A DNA stretch of 19,404 nt from Firmicutes bacterium UBA1764 (GCA_002315535.1 DCHA01000052.1:1-19404); one strand, 5' to 3'; positions 1 to 8,384 are shown, counted from the stretch's first letter. Notes: a model not told the origin generated them from the letters alone. A program made the numbers and translations.

Positions 1-437
1 ACAATGCCGGCGCTTGAAGCATAAAGTGCCTTAACAACGCAATCTGCAATGTTTGGCTCCATCTTAATAAGCTCATCACGGTCTATTATTCTAAGCCCCT
101 CAACCCCGTTAGCAAGACCTTTTTCAAGGAGCTTATTTAAGCCTTCAATTTCATCTTCATTTGTTGCCACAACTATTGATCCGTTGTTGATGTAATCAAA
201 CTCGAGATCCTTTGCCAGCTGGGGCATGAGTCTATTTCCCTCAACATTCAGCTTTGCCATAAGTGTTCCGGGAACGCAATCAAATCCGGCGTGAACAATC
301 GCAGAATTAGCCTTTGATGTTCCGCTGCATACATCTTCCTCTTTTTCGAGTACTAAAATATTCAGTTTGTACTTGGAAAGATTCATTGCAATGCTTGAGC
401 CTGAAACTCCGGCACCAATGATAATGACATCGTACAC
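1..437 (-). CDS. FAD-dependent oxidoreductase, N-terminal part (GlpA/LhgO-like), cut by window edge
   Basis: Probable flavoprotein dehydrogenase or oxidase of the DAO family, related to anaerobic glycerol-3-phosphate dehydrogenase and L-2-hydroxyglutarate oxidase; the substrate cannot be told from this part. Seen: about 145 residues beginning with a GTG start and YDVIIIGAGVSGSS, a Rossmann dinucleotide fold with GAGVSG at residues 8-13 and an acidic residue (E31) ending the second strand, as expected for FAD ribose binding. The segment SGTSKANSAIVHAGFD that follows is typical of this family. The GTG start overlaps the stop codon of the flavin reductase gene by one base (TAGTG), with a GAGG-containing stretch upstream, so translation is probably coupled. 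It is the last visible gene of the long minus-strand operon. The C-terminal half, where a BFD-type iron-sulfur domain would lie in GlpA-like proteins, is outside the window. Confidence 0.85.
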   Translation of the reverse strand, partial: MYDVIIIGAGVSGSSIAMNLSKYKLNILVLEKEEDVCSGTSKANSAIVHAGFDCVPGTLMAKLNVEGNRLMPQLAKDLEFDYINNGSIVVATNEDEIEGLNKLLEKGLANGVEGLRIIDRDELIKMEPNIADCVVKALYASSAGI

Positions 438-1081
438 TATTTCTTCGCCTCTTTCTTTTCCCAGTGAGGTTTATTACCTTTTGCAGGCTTGCCCTCGCTG
501 ATACGTCTTTTTGTTGTCTTTGGTTTCATAACAGAATATCCGAATGTGCCAAGCCTTTTAGTGTCAATCGTATAGTAATCTCCATGGACATAGGATATTA
601 AATTCATTTTTTCAAAAGCAATTCTTCCGCTTTTGCTTATGTATTTTTCATCAACATGAACAGCAACAATTTCTGCCATAAAGATATCATGGCTGCCCAA
701 AGTCTGTATGCTGGTCACCTTGCACTCAAGATTCATTGGAGACTCTGCAATCATAGGACATGACACAATATCAGCCTTTGCCTTTGTCAGATGCATATTC
801 TCAAACTTGTTTTCTTTGCTGCCGCTTTTGCAGCCACAGTAATCAAGCGCAAACACAAGATCTGTATTTGCAAGATTTATTACAAACTCCTTTGATTCCT
901 GAAGGATCTTGTATGAATGTCTGCTTGGTCTGACACTTATATATGTCATTGGAGGCTCAGAATTAATAATGCCTGTCCAGGCAATAGTAATAATGTTATC
1001 CTCTTTACCATTGCTGCAAGTTGCCATTATGCATGGGAGTGGTGCAAGCATATCCCCCGGTTTAAAGCTTTGCTTTGACAT
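437..1081 (-). CDS. Flavin reductase-like, FMN-binding split-barrel protein
   Basis: 214-residue protein of the flavin reductase-like family (FMN-binding split barrel). Members either reduce flavin with NAD(P)H for a partner or use bound FMN as a redox carrier. Family-like segments are seen at the N-terminus (PLPCIMATCSNGKEDNIITI, then AWTGIINSEPPMTYISVRPS) and in the middle (ESKEFVINLAN; HDIFMAEIVAVHVDEKYI). The last 30 or so residues form a lysine-rich, probably disordered tail ending HWEKKEAKK, a common extension in clostridial members. A strong site (AAGGAGG, 5 bases before ATG) sets the start. The gene begins 9 bases after the ABC transporter stop and overlaps the next flavoprotein by one base. 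Its position directly before an FAD-dependent oxidoreductase suggests the two may act as a redox pair; that is inference. Physiological substrate unknown. Confidence 0.85.
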   Translation of the reverse strand: MSKQSFKPGDMLAPLPCIMATCSNGKEDNIITIAWTGIINSEPPMTYISVRPSRHSYKILQESKEFVINLANTDLVFALDYCGCKSGSKENKFENMHLTKAKADIVSCPMIAESPMNLECKVTSIQTLGSHDIFMAEIVAVHVDEKYISKSGRIAFEKMNLISYVHGDYYTIDTKRLGTFGYSVMKPKTTKRRISEGKPAKGNKPHWEKKEAKK

Positions 1082-1090
1082 TTTTCCTCC

Positions 1091-2842
1091 TTAGTTATCC
1101 CAGCGAGCTTGAGTATTATATAGCTCTGCGTAGCGACCGTTTTTGGCGAGCAGCTCTTGGTGTGAACCTTCTTCTACAATCTGTCCGCCATCTATTACGA
1201 TAATTCTGCTTGCCTTTCTGATAGTGGATAGTCTATGTGCAATGATAAGACAGGTTCTTCCATCTGCAAGCTCATCAAAGGCACTTTGAATATTTGATTC
1301 AGTAATAGAATCAAGCGCAGAGGTTGCTTCATCGAGAATGAGAATCGGCGGATTCTTAAGGAATATTCTCGCGATTGCAATTCTTTGCTTTTGACCTCCG
1401 GAAAGAAGAGTTCCTCTTTCGCCAACATAGGTATTAAAACCATCAGGCATATTCATTACATCATCATATATTTCTGCTCTCTTTGCAGCTTCGCAGACTT
1501 CTTCGTCGCTTGCGCCCAATCTGCCGTATCTTATATTTTCCATAATCGTGTCCGCAAACAGAAATACATCCTGCTGTACAATTCCAATCTGGCTGCGAAG
1601 TGAAGCCTGCGTTACACTCCTCACATCCTGACCGTCGATTTTAATAGAGCCTTCTTTTATATCGTAAAACCTTGGAATAAGTTGACACAGACTTGTCTTG
1701 CCTCCTCCTGACGAACCAACTACAGCAATTGTCTCTCCGCCATTTATTCTCAGGTTAAGGTTCTTAAGAATGCCTATATCCTTGTTATATTCAAAGGATA
1801 CATTCTCAAAGCTTATCGAGCCCTCTTTAATTATTAAAGGCTTTGCATCTTCATCGTCATTTATTTTGGGCTCAATGCGCATGATTTCCGCGAAGCGTGC
1901 AAGCCCGGCACTTCCGGATGCATACAGCTCCGCAAAATCGACAAGCTTCCTCACCGGACTGATGAATGCATTAATGTAAAGACAGAAGGTGATCAGGTCA
2001 ACATAATCAAGCTTGCCCTTCATAATCATCCATCCACCAAAGCACATTACCACAACGGAAATAATGCAGCAGAAAAACTCCATCACACTATGGAACTCCG
2101 CCATACATTTATAAAAATCTTTTTTATTTTCCTTATAGGCCTCTACCGTTTCCGAAAACTTTTGGAATTCAATTTCTTCGTTTGCAAAAGCCTTTCCGGT
2201 TCTCATACCCGACAGATTCGACTCAATCTGAGTATTAATTCTTGCGACACCCTTTTTAACGCCAATTGAAACCTCCATTTGGCGATTCCTTAATCTTAAT
2301 AATACTATCGCGAATACCGGAATAAGCACTGCAAGAATAAGTGCAAGGCGCCACTCTATAGTCGCAACAAGAATCAGCGAGCCGATAATTGTAACACATG
2401 CGATGAGAATATTTTCCGGGCCATGGTGAGCAAGCTCTACGATTTCAAATAGATCAGTTGTAATCCTGCTCATCAGCATTCCGGTTCTATTGTGATCAAA
2501 GTAATTAAACTCAAAGCTTTGGATGTGCTTAAAAAGATCAAGTCTTATATCAGCCTCAACTAATACCCCAAATCTGTGGCCCCAAAAGGTCACAACATAT
2601 AAAAGAGCCGAACGCAAAACAAAGGCAATCGCAATAATGCCCATAACGGTAAAGAAGGCCTTATACGCTTTATCCGGAAGCCAAGTGTTAAGGGCTATTC
2701 TTGAAACAAAAGGATAAACCAAATCAATTGCGGCAGCCAAAAAAGCACAGCACATATCAAGCACAAAGAGACCCTTGTGCCTCATTAAATAGTGCATAAA
2801 AATCTGCAAATTTGATTTAGTTTGAAATTCTTTTGTCGTCAT
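1091..2842 (-). CDS. ABC exporter half-transporter (membrane domain fused to ATPase)
   Basis: 583-residue MsbA/BmrA-type half-transporter, expected to dimerise in the membrane and export a lipid, drug or peptide using ATP. Order: six membrane segments in roughly residues 20-310, then an ATPase domain with Walker A GSSGGGKT (K382), Q-loop QQDVFLFADTIMENI, signature LSGGQKQRIAIAR, Walker B ILILDEATSALD (catalytic E505) and H-loop AHRLSTI. All catalytic motifs are intact and length is normal for the family. The start at 2842 is chosen because its ATG overlaps the CLC stop as ATGA, indicating translational coupling, with only a weak GGGA before it. The frame stays open to an ATG at 2917, but that start has no ribosome binding site and would bury 79 bases inside the CLC gene. 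No second half-transporter is adjacent, so a homodimer is likely. Substrate unknown. Confidence 0.93.
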   Translation of the reverse strand: MTTKEFQTKSNLQIFMHYLMRHKGLFVLDMCCAFLAAAIDLVYPFVSRIALNTWLPDKAYKAFFTVMGIIAIAFVLRSALLYVVTFWGHRFGVLVEADIRLDLFKHIQSFEFNYFDHNRTGMLMSRITTDLFEIVELAHHGPENILIACVTIIGSLILVATIEWRLALILAVLIPVFAIVLLRLRNRQMEVSIGVKKGVARINTQIESNLSGMRTGKAFANEEIEFQKFSETVEAYKENKKDFYKCMAEFHSVMEFFCCIISVVVMCFGGWMIMKGKLDYVDLITFCLYINAFISPVRKLVDFAELYASGSAGLARFAEIMRIEPKINDDEDAKPLIIKEGSISFENVSFEYNKDIGILKNLNLRINGGETIAVVGSSGGGKTSLCQLIPRFYDIKEGSIKIDGQDVRSVTQASLRSQIGIVQQDVFLFADTIMENIRYGRLGASDEEVCEAAKRAEIYDDVMNMPDGFNTYVGERGTLLSGGQKQRIAIARIFLKNPPILILDEATSALDSITESNIQSAFDELADGRTCLIIAHRLSTIRKASRIIVIDGGQIVEEGSHQELLAKNGRYAELYNTQARWDN

Positions 2843-4065
2843 TCCCATCGAGTATATGAAATCTTTTGATTTGAATATATTGAATGATCCGCATTGCATA
2901 AAAATGCGGCTGTACATACTACTGCAAAATATGGAATGTTGCTAAAGCCGAATATTTCCCCGCCAATAAAAATGGGCGCGAGGAGTGTATTTGTTCCACC
3001 TGCGAAAACTCCGGCATAGCCTAAGGCCGCAACAATAACAGGATCCATCCCAAACAGCGGTGCGATAATAACGCCTAGGCACGAGCCTATTGTAAAAAGT
3101 GGTGTAACCTCTCCCCCTTGGTAGCCTGCGGACAAGGTTAATATTGTGAGTACTGCCTTGAGTATAAAGTCATACCAGAAAATATTTCCGCCCTCGATGC
3201 AAAGCATAATGAGATTAGCGCCGGAGCCGGAATATCTTCCGTGCTCAAATATGAGCATTGCAATGCTTATCACTGCACCCACGGCAAATATTCTTATGTA
3301 TTGATTTGGTATTTTATTTTCAAGCAAGCTCTTTGTTTTATGAAGTCCAATTGCAAAGAGCATTCCGCAAACGCCGAATATAATTCCAAGCAGAAGCAGC
3401 TTCCAAAACTCCGGATAGTCTATCTCCATTGTCATTCTCAGATTAAAGGCTTCCTTGGATGTGCCAAGCGTTGCGGCAAGTCTTGCGGCAGTAATAGATG
3501 CTGTAAATGCCGGGAACAATGCTCTGTATCTAAGATGACCAACCTTTAGCACTTCAAGCGCAAAGCAGCATGCCGCAATCGGAGTCTGGAAAAGACCCGC
3601 AAAGCCTGCCGACATTCCTGCGACAATCAGTATCTGCGCAGTATCATCAAATCTGAATTTTCTTCCAAGGTTATAGGATAGTGTTGCACCTATTTGAACA
3701 GCAACACCTTCACGTCCGGCGCTTCCCCCAAACACATGGGTCAGCCATGTTGTCCCAATTGCAAAAGGAATAATCCTGCGCGGAAGGTAATGCCTCTGTC
3801 CGAGGGCCGTTTTAAACACCATTCCCATTCCATGCTCGGAACCCTTACCCCATTTCTTATAAGCCCACACAATAAGCAAGCCTGCCAATGGAAGAAGCGA
3901 AATAAACAAATAAGGATGAGAATTTCTTACTGCTGTTGAATAGCTTAATCCTGTGCCAAATATAACCTCTATCAAAGCGACGGCAACGCCAATAGGAATA
4001 CCAAGTATTCCAAGGCATATTACTCGCCTATAATAAAGCCAATTGTTATTCTTCACACTTTGCAT
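2839..4065 (-). CDS. CLC-type antiporter with fluoride-exporter (CLC-F) motifs
   Basis: About 408-residue membrane protein of the CLC chloride channel/transporter family. Seen: the gating-glutamate motif GREGV (E119); GMGMVF (M80-F84) where canonical CLCs have GSGIP; GGEVTPLF (E319, V320, T321) where canonical CLCs have G-x-F-x-P; and a tyrosine (Y397) in HSIYSNQ near the C-terminus. As I recall the CLC-F literature, the Enterococcus casseliflavus fluoride/proton antiporter has M79, E118, E318, V319, T320 and Y396, the same spacing shifted by one. That supports both the fluoride-export call and the start at 4065. Expected role: expelling fluoride from the cytoplasm in exchange for protons. 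An upstream ATG at 4104 would add 13 residues and deepen the overlap with the ligase gene, and neither start has an ideal ribosome binding site. The gene overlaps the ligase by 20 bases and the ABC exporter by 4. Confidence 0.85.
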   Translation of the reverse strand: MQSVKNNNWLYYRRVICLGILGIPIGVAVALIEVIFGTGLSYSTAVRNSHPYLFISLLPLAGLLIVWAYKKWGKGSEHGMGMVFKTALGQRHYLPRRIIPFAIGTTWLTHVFGGSAGREGVAVQIGATLSYNLGRKFRFDDTAQILIVAGMSAGFAGLFQTPIAACCFALEVLKVGHLRYRALFPAFTASITAARLAATLGTSKEAFNLRMTMEIDYPEFWKLLLLGIIFGVCGMLFAIGLHKTKSLLENKIPNQYIRIFAVGAVISIAMLIFEHGRYSGSGANLIMLCIEGGNIFWYDFILKAVLTILTLSAGYQGGEVTPLFTIGSCLGVIIAPLFGMDPVIVAALGYAGVFAGGTNTLLAPIFIGGEIFGFSNIPYFAVVCTAAFLCNADHSIYSNQKISYTRWE

Positions 4066-5824
4066 TCTTTGCAGCTTCTTCCTCTTCAAGAACTCTGTAT
4101 GCAACCTTACCTACCAAGGTCTTTGGCAGCTCTGCCTTAAATTCAATTGATTTAGGCATTGCATATTTTGCGATATGCTTTTCGCAATAATTCATAATGG
4201 AATCCTTTGTTCTCTGATTTGCAGGAACATCAGGCTTGAGCATTACAAATGCCTTTACCTTCTGGATCTTAATCGGATCAGGAATACCTATTACGCATGA
4301 CATCTGAACAAGAGGATGCGCATCAATAATGTTCTCAAGCTGTGCCGGATAAATATTGTATCCGGAGCTGATAATCATTCTCTTTGCTCTGCCCTTGAAA
4401 TAGATAAAGCCTTCCGCATCCATGCAGCCGAGATCACCTGTATGAACCCATGTAAGTCCATCGGGATCTGTTGTGAGAGTTGCATCAGTTTCTGCCTCGT
4501 GATTCATATAACCACGCATAACTGTCGGACCCGCAAGAAGTATTTCGCCCTCTTCACCATACGGAAGCTCCTCTGAAGTTCCGATCTTGCAAATCTTATA
4601 ATAGGTATCAGGGAAAGGAATTCCAATGCTTCCCGGCTTACTGAACTGCGGAGGTGTTAAGCAGCTTGCGGTAACACACTCAGTTGTTCCATAGCCTTCC
4701 CTGATTTGAATCTTGGCATTATGATTACGAAGGAATAAGTCCATCTTCTTTTTAAGCTCTATTGAAAGACTATCGCCTCCGGAGAAAACACCCTTAAGAC
4801 TCGACAAATCTGCTCCGTCAAATTTCGGGAGTCTGAGAAGAGCCTCAAACAGAGTCGGAACTCCGGCAATAAAATTGCACTGATATTTAGTAATCAGCTT
4901 TGCATAGCTTTCAGGTGTAAATCTTGGAACAAGTACGCAGCGACCGCCCTGTGAAAGCATTGAGTGAATGCACACTCCAAGTCCAAATCCGTGGAAGATA
5001 GGCATTGCGGCAAGCATTTTGTCCCCAGGTCTGAACATTGGATTTGTTGCAATAATCTGTTGTCCGAGAGCATTAAAGTTTCCATTCGTAAGAACAATGC
5101 CCTTGGTTGTTCCTGTTGTACCGCCGGAATAAAGAATTACGGAGGCATCGTTTGATTCTCTCTTCACCTCATAATTCCAGAAGCACGATTTCCCCAAAGA
5201 TAAAAACTTTTCCCAACGAATTACCGGGGCATCATGAGGAATACGTTCAATCTTACGACCTTCTGTCAGCATGTATCCGGCCTTTACCGGCTTTGAAAGT
5301 GCATCCTTAATGCTTGCGATAATTACATTTACAACGGGTGTGTTTTTTCTGATGTTTTCAATTTTGTTATAGAACTGATCGAGAGTAATGCAGCTTACAC
5401 TGTTTGACTCACGAAGATAAAATTCAATCTCCTTTTCTGATGAAAGAGGATGAACCATATTACAAATTCCACCAACAAGGTTTACTGCGTAAAACATGTA
5501 AATAGCCTGCGGACAATTTGGCATTGCAATAGTAACAACATCGCCCGGTCTTATACCAATTGTCCTAAGGGACCTTGCACACTGTCTGATAGTCTTAACT
5601 AATTCCTTATACTTCGTTGGCTTCCCCATAAAGTCAAACGCAGTGTTATTCGGATATTTCTCAGCAATCTTTTCAACAGCTTCAAACATTGAGCCATTGA
5701 AATAATTCAGGTGAAGAGGAATATCTGATGCCTTGGAGCTTTCTGCCCAAGGGGTCTTAATTCCTTCAACCTTTTTCCAGTCTGTTGTCCAGTCTTTTAT
5801 TCCTTTAATCTCTAATTCACTCAT
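4046..5824 (-). CDS. AMP-dependent acyl-CoA synthetase/ligase (class I adenylate-forming)
   Basis: 592-residue adenylate-forming enzyme, expected to activate a carboxylic acid with ATP to an acyl-adenylate and pass it to CoA or a carrier thiol. Motifs in order: P-loop YSGGTTGTTKG (232-242), GYGTTE (377-382), TGDLG (462-466), the hinge region GRAKRMIISSGYNIYP, and the C-terminal catalytic lysine in PKTLVGK (K573). All are intact, so it should be active. Overall appearance is closest to medium/long-chain acyl-CoA synthetases, but substrate cannot be read from the sequence. Start: ATG with GGAGG seven bases upstream. It overlaps the preceding acyltransferase-like gene by 8 bases, which strongly suggests the two act in one pathway, with an acyl group activated here and handled by the E2/CAT-fold protein (inference). 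Confidence 0.93.
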   Translation of the reverse strand: MSELEIKGIKDWTTDWKKVEGIKTPWAESSKASDIPLHLNYFNGSMFEAVEKIAEKYPNNTAFDFMGKPTKYKELVKTIRQCARSLRTIGIRPGDVVTIAMPNCPQAIYMFYAVNLVGGICNMVHPLSSEKEIEFYLRESNSVSCITLDQFYNKIENIRKNTPVVNVIIASIKDALSKPVKAGYMLTEGRKIERIPHDAPVIRWEKFLSLGKSCFWNYEVKRESNDASVILYSGGTTGTTKGIVLTNGNFNALGQQIIATNPMFRPGDKMLAAMPIFHGFGLGVCIHSMLSQGGRCVLVPRFTPESYAKLITKYQCNFIAGVPTLFEALLRLPKFDGADLSSLKGVFSGGDSLSIELKKKMDLFLRNHNAKIQIREGYGTTECVTASCLTPPQFSKPGSIGIPFPDTYYKICKIGTSEELPYGEEGEILLAGPTVMRGYMNHEAETDATLTTDPDGLTWVHTGDLGCMDAEGFIYFKGRAKRMIISSGYNIYPAQLENIIDAHPLVQMSCVIGIPDPIKIQKVKAFVMLKPDVPANQRTKDSIMNYCEKHIAKYAMPKSIEFKAELPKTLVGKVAYRVLEEEEAAKNAKCEE

Positions 5825-6638
5825 ACTTTACCTCCGTATTCAGGTCATTCTCTAATAGTTCAGGGTGCTGAGCTATATATTTAAAAAGTTTAATTGTCTT
5901 TGAATAGTAATATCCATCAGCAAGTCTCTCGTCTATTGTCAGTCCAAGATCTACGCAACCATTCTTAATCTCACCAATTAGGCAGAAAATTGAATTTGTC
6001 CCCCAATTTGTTAAATGGTGATATCCGCACTTCATTCCAATAGAACCCACATTAGAAAAAAGCGCTGTTGTGTAGTAAGGATCCGTTTCTATTAATGACT
6101 TCGGAACCAGTCCATGCTTATCAAGCACACAAATGAATTTCACTAAAGCCCTCGAGATAAATCTCGGCATTTTCAGAAAGGTCTCCATTGCATCCGAGCT
6201 TGCGTCCAGAGTTTCTCCTCGCACTGCACTAATCTGTTTGTAGAGCTTTTCGTGAAGCGTATAAATATTGTCATCCTTCTCACAATCAAGAATGGCAAGT
6301 CCTTCTGCGCCATCATCAGCAAAAAGCTTTTTTACTACAAAGGATGCAGTTATGTTTTTACGCTGATACATAGTTTGATTAGCGATAAATCTATTCATCT
6401 TCGGACGAAGATGAATGGTTTTCATTAATGCGGCAACAAGCACATGAAATACTGTGTATTGGAAATCCTTATTCTCAGGCTTTGCGTTTTCTTTTTCAAG
6501 CCAAGCATAAATCGCAGTTAAATCTATTTTTTCGCTAATGTATGCCTCGTTATCACATCTGTTTGGATAAAGCAACGGACAAATAAAATGCATAGCATCT
6601 ATGTCGCGTATTAAATACCCATCTTTTCTGTCTCTCAT
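5817..6638 (-). CDS. E2/CAT-fold acyltransferase-like protein with Glu replacing the catalytic His
   Basis: 273-residue protein resembling the catalytic domain of 2-oxoacid dehydrogenase E2 and chloramphenicol acetyltransferase. No lipoyl or peripheral-subunit-binding domain is present, so it is not a normal E2. Seen: an N-terminal half with FQYTVFHVLVAALMKTI and LRPKMNRFI (typical fold elements), a FSNVGSIG segment matching the E2 FTISNLG strand, and DERLADGYYY near the C-terminus. The last aligns with the active-site HxxxDG motif, but the histidine position holds E237 while D241-G is kept. The protein may therefore be catalytically inert, use another base, or bind an acyl carrier. Start: ATG with GGGGG about 9 bases upstream, 16 bases after the YggT stop. 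The overlap with the acyl ligase gene argues for a joint function. Specific role unknown. Confidence 0.75.
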   Translation of the reverse strand: MRDRKDGYLIRDIDAMHFICPLLYPNRCDNEAYISEKIDLTAIYAWLEKENAKPENKDFQYTVFHVLVAALMKTIHLRPKMNRFIANQTMYQRKNITASFVVKKLFADDGAEGLAILDCEKDDNIYTLHEKLYKQISAVRGETLDASSDAMETFLKMPRFISRALVKFICVLDKHGLVPKSLIETDPYYTTALFSNVGSIGMKCGYHHLTNWGTNSIFCLIGEIKNGCVDLGLTIDERLADGYYYSKTIKLFKYIAQHPELLENDLNTEVKYE

Positions 6639-6654
6639 TATTGAGATTCCCCCT

Positions 6655-6936
6655 TTATAAAATCGTTAATAGAGCCCTTGTTATCGCAGAGCTTACTGCA
6701 GAAATAACAAGCGCAAGAATATACGGTGAAAAGTCTAATCCTATTCGCATTGTTATCGGCCTTAGGAGTTTCCTGAACGGCGCTAATAACGGCTCAACTA
6801 TCTCTGACAGGAAAGAATAAATCTTCCATGTGGTTTCGCTGGCTCTTGCAAACCAAGACAAAATCACATATCCCCATACTGCCCATGTGAATATTTTTGC
6901 CGCTATATTTACAAAATAAATAAGAATACTTTTCAT
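6655..6936 (-). CDS. YggT family membrane protein
   Basis: 93-residue small integral membrane protein of the YggT family (YlmG in Bacillus and plastids). Two hydrophobic segments are visible (about residues 3-27 and 70-90), joined by the amphipathic stretch IVEPLLAPFRKLLRP and followed by the family hallmark LDFSPYILALV. Family members have been linked to osmotic tolerance, cell division neighbourhoods and membrane organisation; the biochemical role is unclear. Start: ATG with AAAGGA about 8 bases upstream. It heads the seven-gene minus-strand operon. In Bacillus the family sits next to sepF and divIVA, and here that context is absent: the next gene is the acyltransferase-like protein, which is unusual. 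The stop codon is 16 bases before the next start. Confidence 0.9.
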   Translation of the reverse strand: MKSILIYFVNIAAKIFTWAVWGYVILSWFARASETTWKIYSFLSEIVEPLLAPFRKLLRPITMRIGLDFSPYILALVISAVSSAITRALLTIL

Positions 6937-6964
6937 CTGTATTTCCTTTCAGTTCCAAACAATT

Positions 6965-6993
6965 ATTTTATCACATATTATAGAAGAAATCCA
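6965..6993 (-). promoter_or_regulatory. Candidate promoter for the seven-gene YggT operon
   Basis: On the minus strand an extended -10 element TGATAAAAT (6973 down to 6965) sits 17 bases from a weak -35 TGGATT (6993 to 6988). Transcription would start about 20 bases before the YggT ATG, leaving a leader too short for a riboswitch. A TATAAT also lies at 6982-6977 but has no matching -35. Called by eye. Confidence 0.4.
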
Positions 6994-6995
6994 TT

Positions 6996-7027
6996 GAAAG
7001 AGGGAGCAGACACCAGGCCACTCCCTC
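6996..7027 (-). terminator. Hairpin behind the MATE gene, probable Rho-independent terminator
   Basis: Read on the minus strand, GAGGGAG (7027-7021) pairs with CTCCCTC (7006-7000) around a 14-base loop, followed by a short TTTC. It starts 13 bases past the MATE stop codon. The U-tract is short, so termination may be partial. The stem lies between the MATE stop and the YggT promoter, as expected for separating two transcripts. Confidence 0.55.
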
Positions 7028-7039
7028 AGTAAAATCATA

Positions 7040-8368
7040 TTAATAATTGTATTTTGACCTGTTTCTTATCAACATCCAAATTGAAAAGAAAATCGTCCCA
7101 AGCTCGGCAATTGGCATTGAGATCCATACGCCATCGGTTCCGAGGAAAATTGGTATTATCAACACACACGAGAGTTGGAAAACCAGCATTCTTAGCACTG
7201 ACAGGAAAAAAGAAACCTTGCCGTTGTTTAGCGCTGCAAAGAACCCTGAAGTAAAAAGGTTTATCCCTGCGAAAATGTAATTCATTGAATATAGTTTAAT
7301 AGCCCTTACACTGATTTCAAGGAAAACGTCATCATAGCCAGCAAAGATCATGGCCAGTGGCCGTGCAAATATCTGAGATATCAAGAAGATAGTCACGGAG
7401 CACACTGTTATAATAGTCAGGCTCTTTTTTGTTACATTCTTCAGCTCCTCATGAGTACCTGCTCCGTAGTTATAGCTTACAATCGGAGCTACCCCAATCG
7501 TATAGCCTATATAAGTACAAAGGAATACGAAGTTCACATACATGATTATTCCATATGCGGCAACACCGTATTCACCGGCGAGCTTCAGAAGCTGGATATT
7601 ATATATCATGTTAACAAGTGACATCGATGCGTTTGTTACGAGCTCCGCAATCCCGTTGCTGCAGGTTTTTGTAATAGACTTCCAATCAAAATGAGTTTTT
7701 CCAAGTCTAAGAAGGCTCTTGTTAGGCAATCCAAAGTATATCAGAGGACCGAAGCCTCCTATCATTTGGCCAATGCAGCTTGCAGCGGCGGCTCCGGCAA
7801 CACCCCACCCAAACACAGCCATAAAAAGCCAATCCAAAACCATGTTACTTAATCCGGCGGCAAGAGTAAAAGCAAGACCAAGTCTTGGCTTTTCAGCCGC
7901 AATAAAGAAGCTTTGAAAGGTGTATTGCAGCATAAATGCCGGAGATGTGATAAGTATTACTCGTGAATACAATACGCAGGCTTCAAGCAGCTCGCCCTCT
8001 CCACCAAGAAGCACAGCCGCTGGTCTTACAACTATTTCAGTAATGGCGCCAAGCACAACACCCAGAATTAATGCGACATAAACAAGCAATGAAAACACTT
8101 CATTTGCTTTTTTACGATCCTGTTTCCCAAGCAAAAAGGCAATCAGTGCAGCCCCGCCGTTCGAAAGCATAAATCCAACGCAGTCCTGAAGCATAATAAA
8201 AGGCATGATGAAATTAACTGCAGCAAATTCTGTTTCGCCGACAAAATTCGATACAAAAAAACCATCCACTACACTGTAGATGGATGTAAAAATCATCATT
8301 ATTACAGATGGAATCGCGAATCTGATAATGCGCGAAAAACTAAAGTGATCCGATAACTGTATTTGCAT
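7040..8368 (-). CDS. MATE family multidrug/toxin efflux transporter
   Basis: 442-residue polytopic membrane protein, length and layout typical of the MATE (multi-antimicrobial extrusion) family: about 12 membrane segments in two repeats. The N-terminus IIRFAIPSVIMMIFTSIYSVVDGFFVSNFVG is the characteristic MATE opening, and a related repeat is visible in the second half (SMSLVNMIYNIQLLKLAG and following). Expected to export cationic or amphipathic compounds with Na+ or H+ counterflow; substrate and coupling ion cannot be told. Of the subgroups, it looks most like clostridial NorM/DinF-type proteins. Start: ATG with CGAGG five bases upstream. It is transcribed alone, divergently from the topoisomerase, with a hairpin downstream. 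No regulatory gene is adjacent. Confidence 0.92.
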   Translation of the reverse strand: MQIQLSDHFSFSRIIRFAIPSVIMMIFTSIYSVVDGFFVSNFVGETEFAAVNFIMPFIMLQDCVGFMLSNGGAALIAFLLGKQDRKKANEVFSLLVYVALILGVVLGAITEIVVRPAAVLLGGEGELLEACVLYSRVILITSPAFMLQYTFQSFFIAAEKPRLGLAFTLAAGLSNMVLDWLFMAVFGWGVAGAAAASCIGQMIGGFGPLIYFGLPNKSLLRLGKTHFDWKSITKTCSNGIAELVTNASMSLVNMIYNIQLLKLAGEYGVAAYGIIMYVNFVFLCTYIGYTIGVAPIVSYNYGAGTHEELKNVTKKSLTIITVCSVTIFLISQIFARPLAMIFAGYDDVFLEISVRAIKLYSMNYIFAGINLFTSGFFAALNNGKVSFFLSVLRMLVFQLSCVLIIPIFLGTDGVWISMPIAELGTIFFSIWMLIRNRSKYNY

Positions 8369-8384
8369 AAAAACCTCGTTAGGT

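Noticed and set aside
2843..2917. Longer ABC transporter start at 2917 (25 extra residues)
   Set aside because: No ribosome binding site; it would overlap the CLC gene by 79 bases, whereas the ATG at 2842 gives a classical ATGA overlap and a normal N-terminus.
4066..4104. Longer CLC start at 4104
   Set aside because: It deepens the overlap with the ligase gene and breaks the one-residue offset to the known CLC-F numbering; kept only as an alternative.
6937..7039. Riboswitch (for example fluoride-type) in front of the seven-gene operon
   Set aside because: The predicted leader is only about 20 bases, and the only stem seen belongs to the MATE terminator; no crcB-like pattern was found by eye.
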